Below, in pieces: positions 4,547-5,399 of a DNA stretch of 5,399 nt. The DNA is taken from contig MIAC01000075.1 in NCBI GenBank assembly GCA_001830475.1, positions 3,979 to 9,377 on the forward strand, written 5' to 3'. The notes under the pieces were generated by a model. That model had not been told where the DNA came from. It ran no database searches and saw nothing but the letters and a program-made list of their open reading frames with translations. Both the position numbers and the translations under genes were made by a program. The stretch's first letter is position 1; each line of letters opens with the position of its first letter. Source of the stretch: Rhodospirillales bacterium RIFCSPLOWO2_12_FULL_67_15. Lineage in GTDB: Bacteria > Pseudomonadota > Alphaproteobacteria > Rhodospirillales > 2-12-FULL-67-15.

Positions 4547-4795
4547 ATGACCAAACCCGCGCCAACCGACGTCGCCGGGCTCAGCTTCGAGGAAGCCCTT
4601 GCCGAGCTGGAAAAAATCGTCCGCCAGCTCGAGGAGGGCAAGGGCGGGCTGGATGCCTCGATCAAGGCCTACGAGCGCGGCGCGGCGCTCAAGCGCCATT
4701 GCGAGGCGAAGCTCAAGGAAGCGCGCGCGCGGATCGACAAGATCGTGCTCGCGTCCGACGGCACGCCCTCGGCGAAACCGATCGAGTCGGATTGA
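4547..4795 (+). CDS. xseB: Exodeoxyribonuclease VII small subunit
   Basis: The product has 82 residues, the normal size for XseB. It shows the family signature LSFEEALAELEKIVRQLEEGKGGLDASIKAYERGAAL (residues 12-48) followed by a helical stretch, CEAKLKEARARIDKI (52-66). These form the helical hairpin that binds the large subunit XseA. ExoVII degrades single-stranded DNA from both ends into short oligonucleotides in the cytoplasm and takes part in DNA repair; XseB has no active site of its own. A strong GGGGGA lies four bases before the ATG. The stop is five bases from the next start, so xseB and the prenyl synthase gene should be co-transcribed and perhaps translationally coupled. xseA is not in the window, which is usual for bacteria. 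Confidence 0.96.
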   Translation: MTKPAPTDVAGLSFEEALAELEKIVRQLEEGKGGLDASIKAYERGAALKRHCEAKLKEARARIDKIVLASDGTPSAKPIESD

Positions 4796-4800
4796 ATTTC

Positions 4801-5399
4801 ATGGTCGATCTGCAAAAAGGGATGGCCGAGAGTGCCCGCGCCGTCAGCGAGATGCTCGACCGCCTGCTCAAGATGGGCGACGGGCGCGAGGCGCGGCTGA
4901 TGGAGGCGATGCGCTATTCCTCCCTCGGCGGCGGCAAGCGCATCCGGCCCTTCATGGTCACCGCCAGCGCGCGCCTGTTCGCGGTCGCGGAAAGCTGCGC
5001 GCTCCGGGTCGCGGCGGCGGTCGAGATGGTGCATTGCTATTCCCTGGTGCACGACGATCTGCCGGCGATGGACGACGACGATCTCCGCCGCGGTCAGCCG
5101 ACCTGTCATATCCGCTTCGACGAGGCGACCGCGATCCTGGCCGGGGATGCGCTGCTGACCCGCGCCTTCGAGGTGCTCGCCGACATTCCCACCCATCCCG
5201 ATCCGCAAGTGCGCAGCCAGCTGGTGCTCGCGCTCGCCCGGGCCGCCGGCGCCGACGGCATGGTCGGCGGCCAGATGCTCGATCTGCTCGCCGAAAAAGC
5301 AAGCCTCGACGTGCCCGAGATCACCCGCCTGCAACGGATGAAAACCGGCGCGCTGATCGCGTTCGCCTGCGAGGCGGGCGCGATCCTCGGCAAGGCGGC
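4801..5399 (+). CDS. ispA: Polyprenyl synthetase, farnesyl diphosphate synthase type (partial, cut by right edge)
   Basis: 199 codons are visible and the frame stays open to the window end; about a third, including the second Asp-rich motif, is missing. Visible motifs are GGGKRIRP (residues 43-50, diphosphate binding), HCYSLVHDDLPAMDDDDLRRG (78-98) with the first Asp-rich motif DDxxxxD (D85, D86, D91), and LAGDALLTRAFE (113-124), GGQMLDL (156-162) and LQRMKTGALI (177-186). The two-residue insertion in the first Asp motif and Tyr80 five residues before it match bacterial type II farnesyl diphosphate synthases such as E. coli IspA, which add isopentenyl diphosphate to DMAPP and GPP to form C15 FPP for quinones, undecaprenyl phosphate and other isoprenoids. 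A geranylgeranyl product cannot be excluded from sequence. ATG 4801 has only a weak GGA nine bases upstream; coupling to xseB may help. In many relatives dxs follows. Confidence 0.93.
   Translation, partial: MVDLQKGMAESARAVSEMLDRLLKMGDGREARLMEAMRYSSLGGGKRIRPFMVTASARLFAVAESCALRVAAAVEMVHCYSLVHDDLPAMDDDDLRRGQPTCHIRFDEATAILAGDALLTRAFEVLADIPTHPDPQVRSQLVLALARAAGADGMVGGQMLDLLAEKASLDVPEITRLQRMKTGALIAFACEAGAILGKA

Noticed and set aside
4669..5334. Minus-strand open frame opposite the prenyl synthase gene
   Set aside because: The plus strand codes for the synthase with conserved Asp-rich and GKR motifs; the antisense frame has no recognisable domain.
1..5399. CRISPR array, tRNA, rRNA, insertion sequence or phage genes
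   Set aside because: No regularly spaced repeats, no tRNA-like cloverleaf recognised by eye, and no transposase or integrase motifs were seen on either strand.

Overview
This GC-rich window with dense Cys/His-motif enzymes looks like an alphaproteobacterial chromosome, probably Rhodospirillales-like. The main reason is the run histone-deacetylase-family gene, xseB, ispA-type prenyl synthase, an order known from Alphaproteobacteria. A SqrR/BigR-type ArsR regulator and a c2-like cytochrome domain fit the same group. The taxonomic call is inference; no rRNA or other marker gene is present.

Left part (1-1332): the C-terminal part of a metallo-beta-lactamase-fold hydrolase enters from the left edge and ends tail-to-tail, one base apart, with a minus-strand ArsR-family repressor. 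That repressor carries two cysteines 66 residues apart (C38/C104), the spacing of the dithiol switch in the persulfide sensors SqrR and BigR. It is divided from the next gene by an unusually AT-rich intergenic stretch of about 480 bp, which holds several small inverted repeats and promoter-like hexamers on both strands.

Centre (1333-2725): a divergently transcribed gene encodes an exported fusion of a seven-repeat WD40 propeller and a C-terminal class I cytochrome c domain (CARCH haem site, distal Met in GTKMP). It is the most distinctive protein in the window. Its stop codon is the first triplet of a strong 10-bp-arm hairpin. Placement next to a probable persulfide sensor suggests, but does not prove, a role in sulfide- or redox-responsive periplasmic electron transfer.

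Middle (2726-3518): two tandem minus-strand genes encode tiny exported proteins with similar signal peptides and extremely lysine-rich tails. Each has a good ribosome binding site, and the upstream one ends at a clear rho-independent terminator. A perfect TTGGAA-CA-TTCCAA palindrome lies just upstream of the first.

Right part (3519-5399): a class II HDAC-family deacetylase with all zinc and catalytic residues, then xseB (exodeoxyribonuclease VII small subunit), then, 5 bp later, the start of an FPP-synthase-type prenyltransferase (ispA) cut by the right edge. This is a plus-strand housekeeping cluster, with a GC hairpin and a possible internal promoter between the deacetylase gene and xseB.
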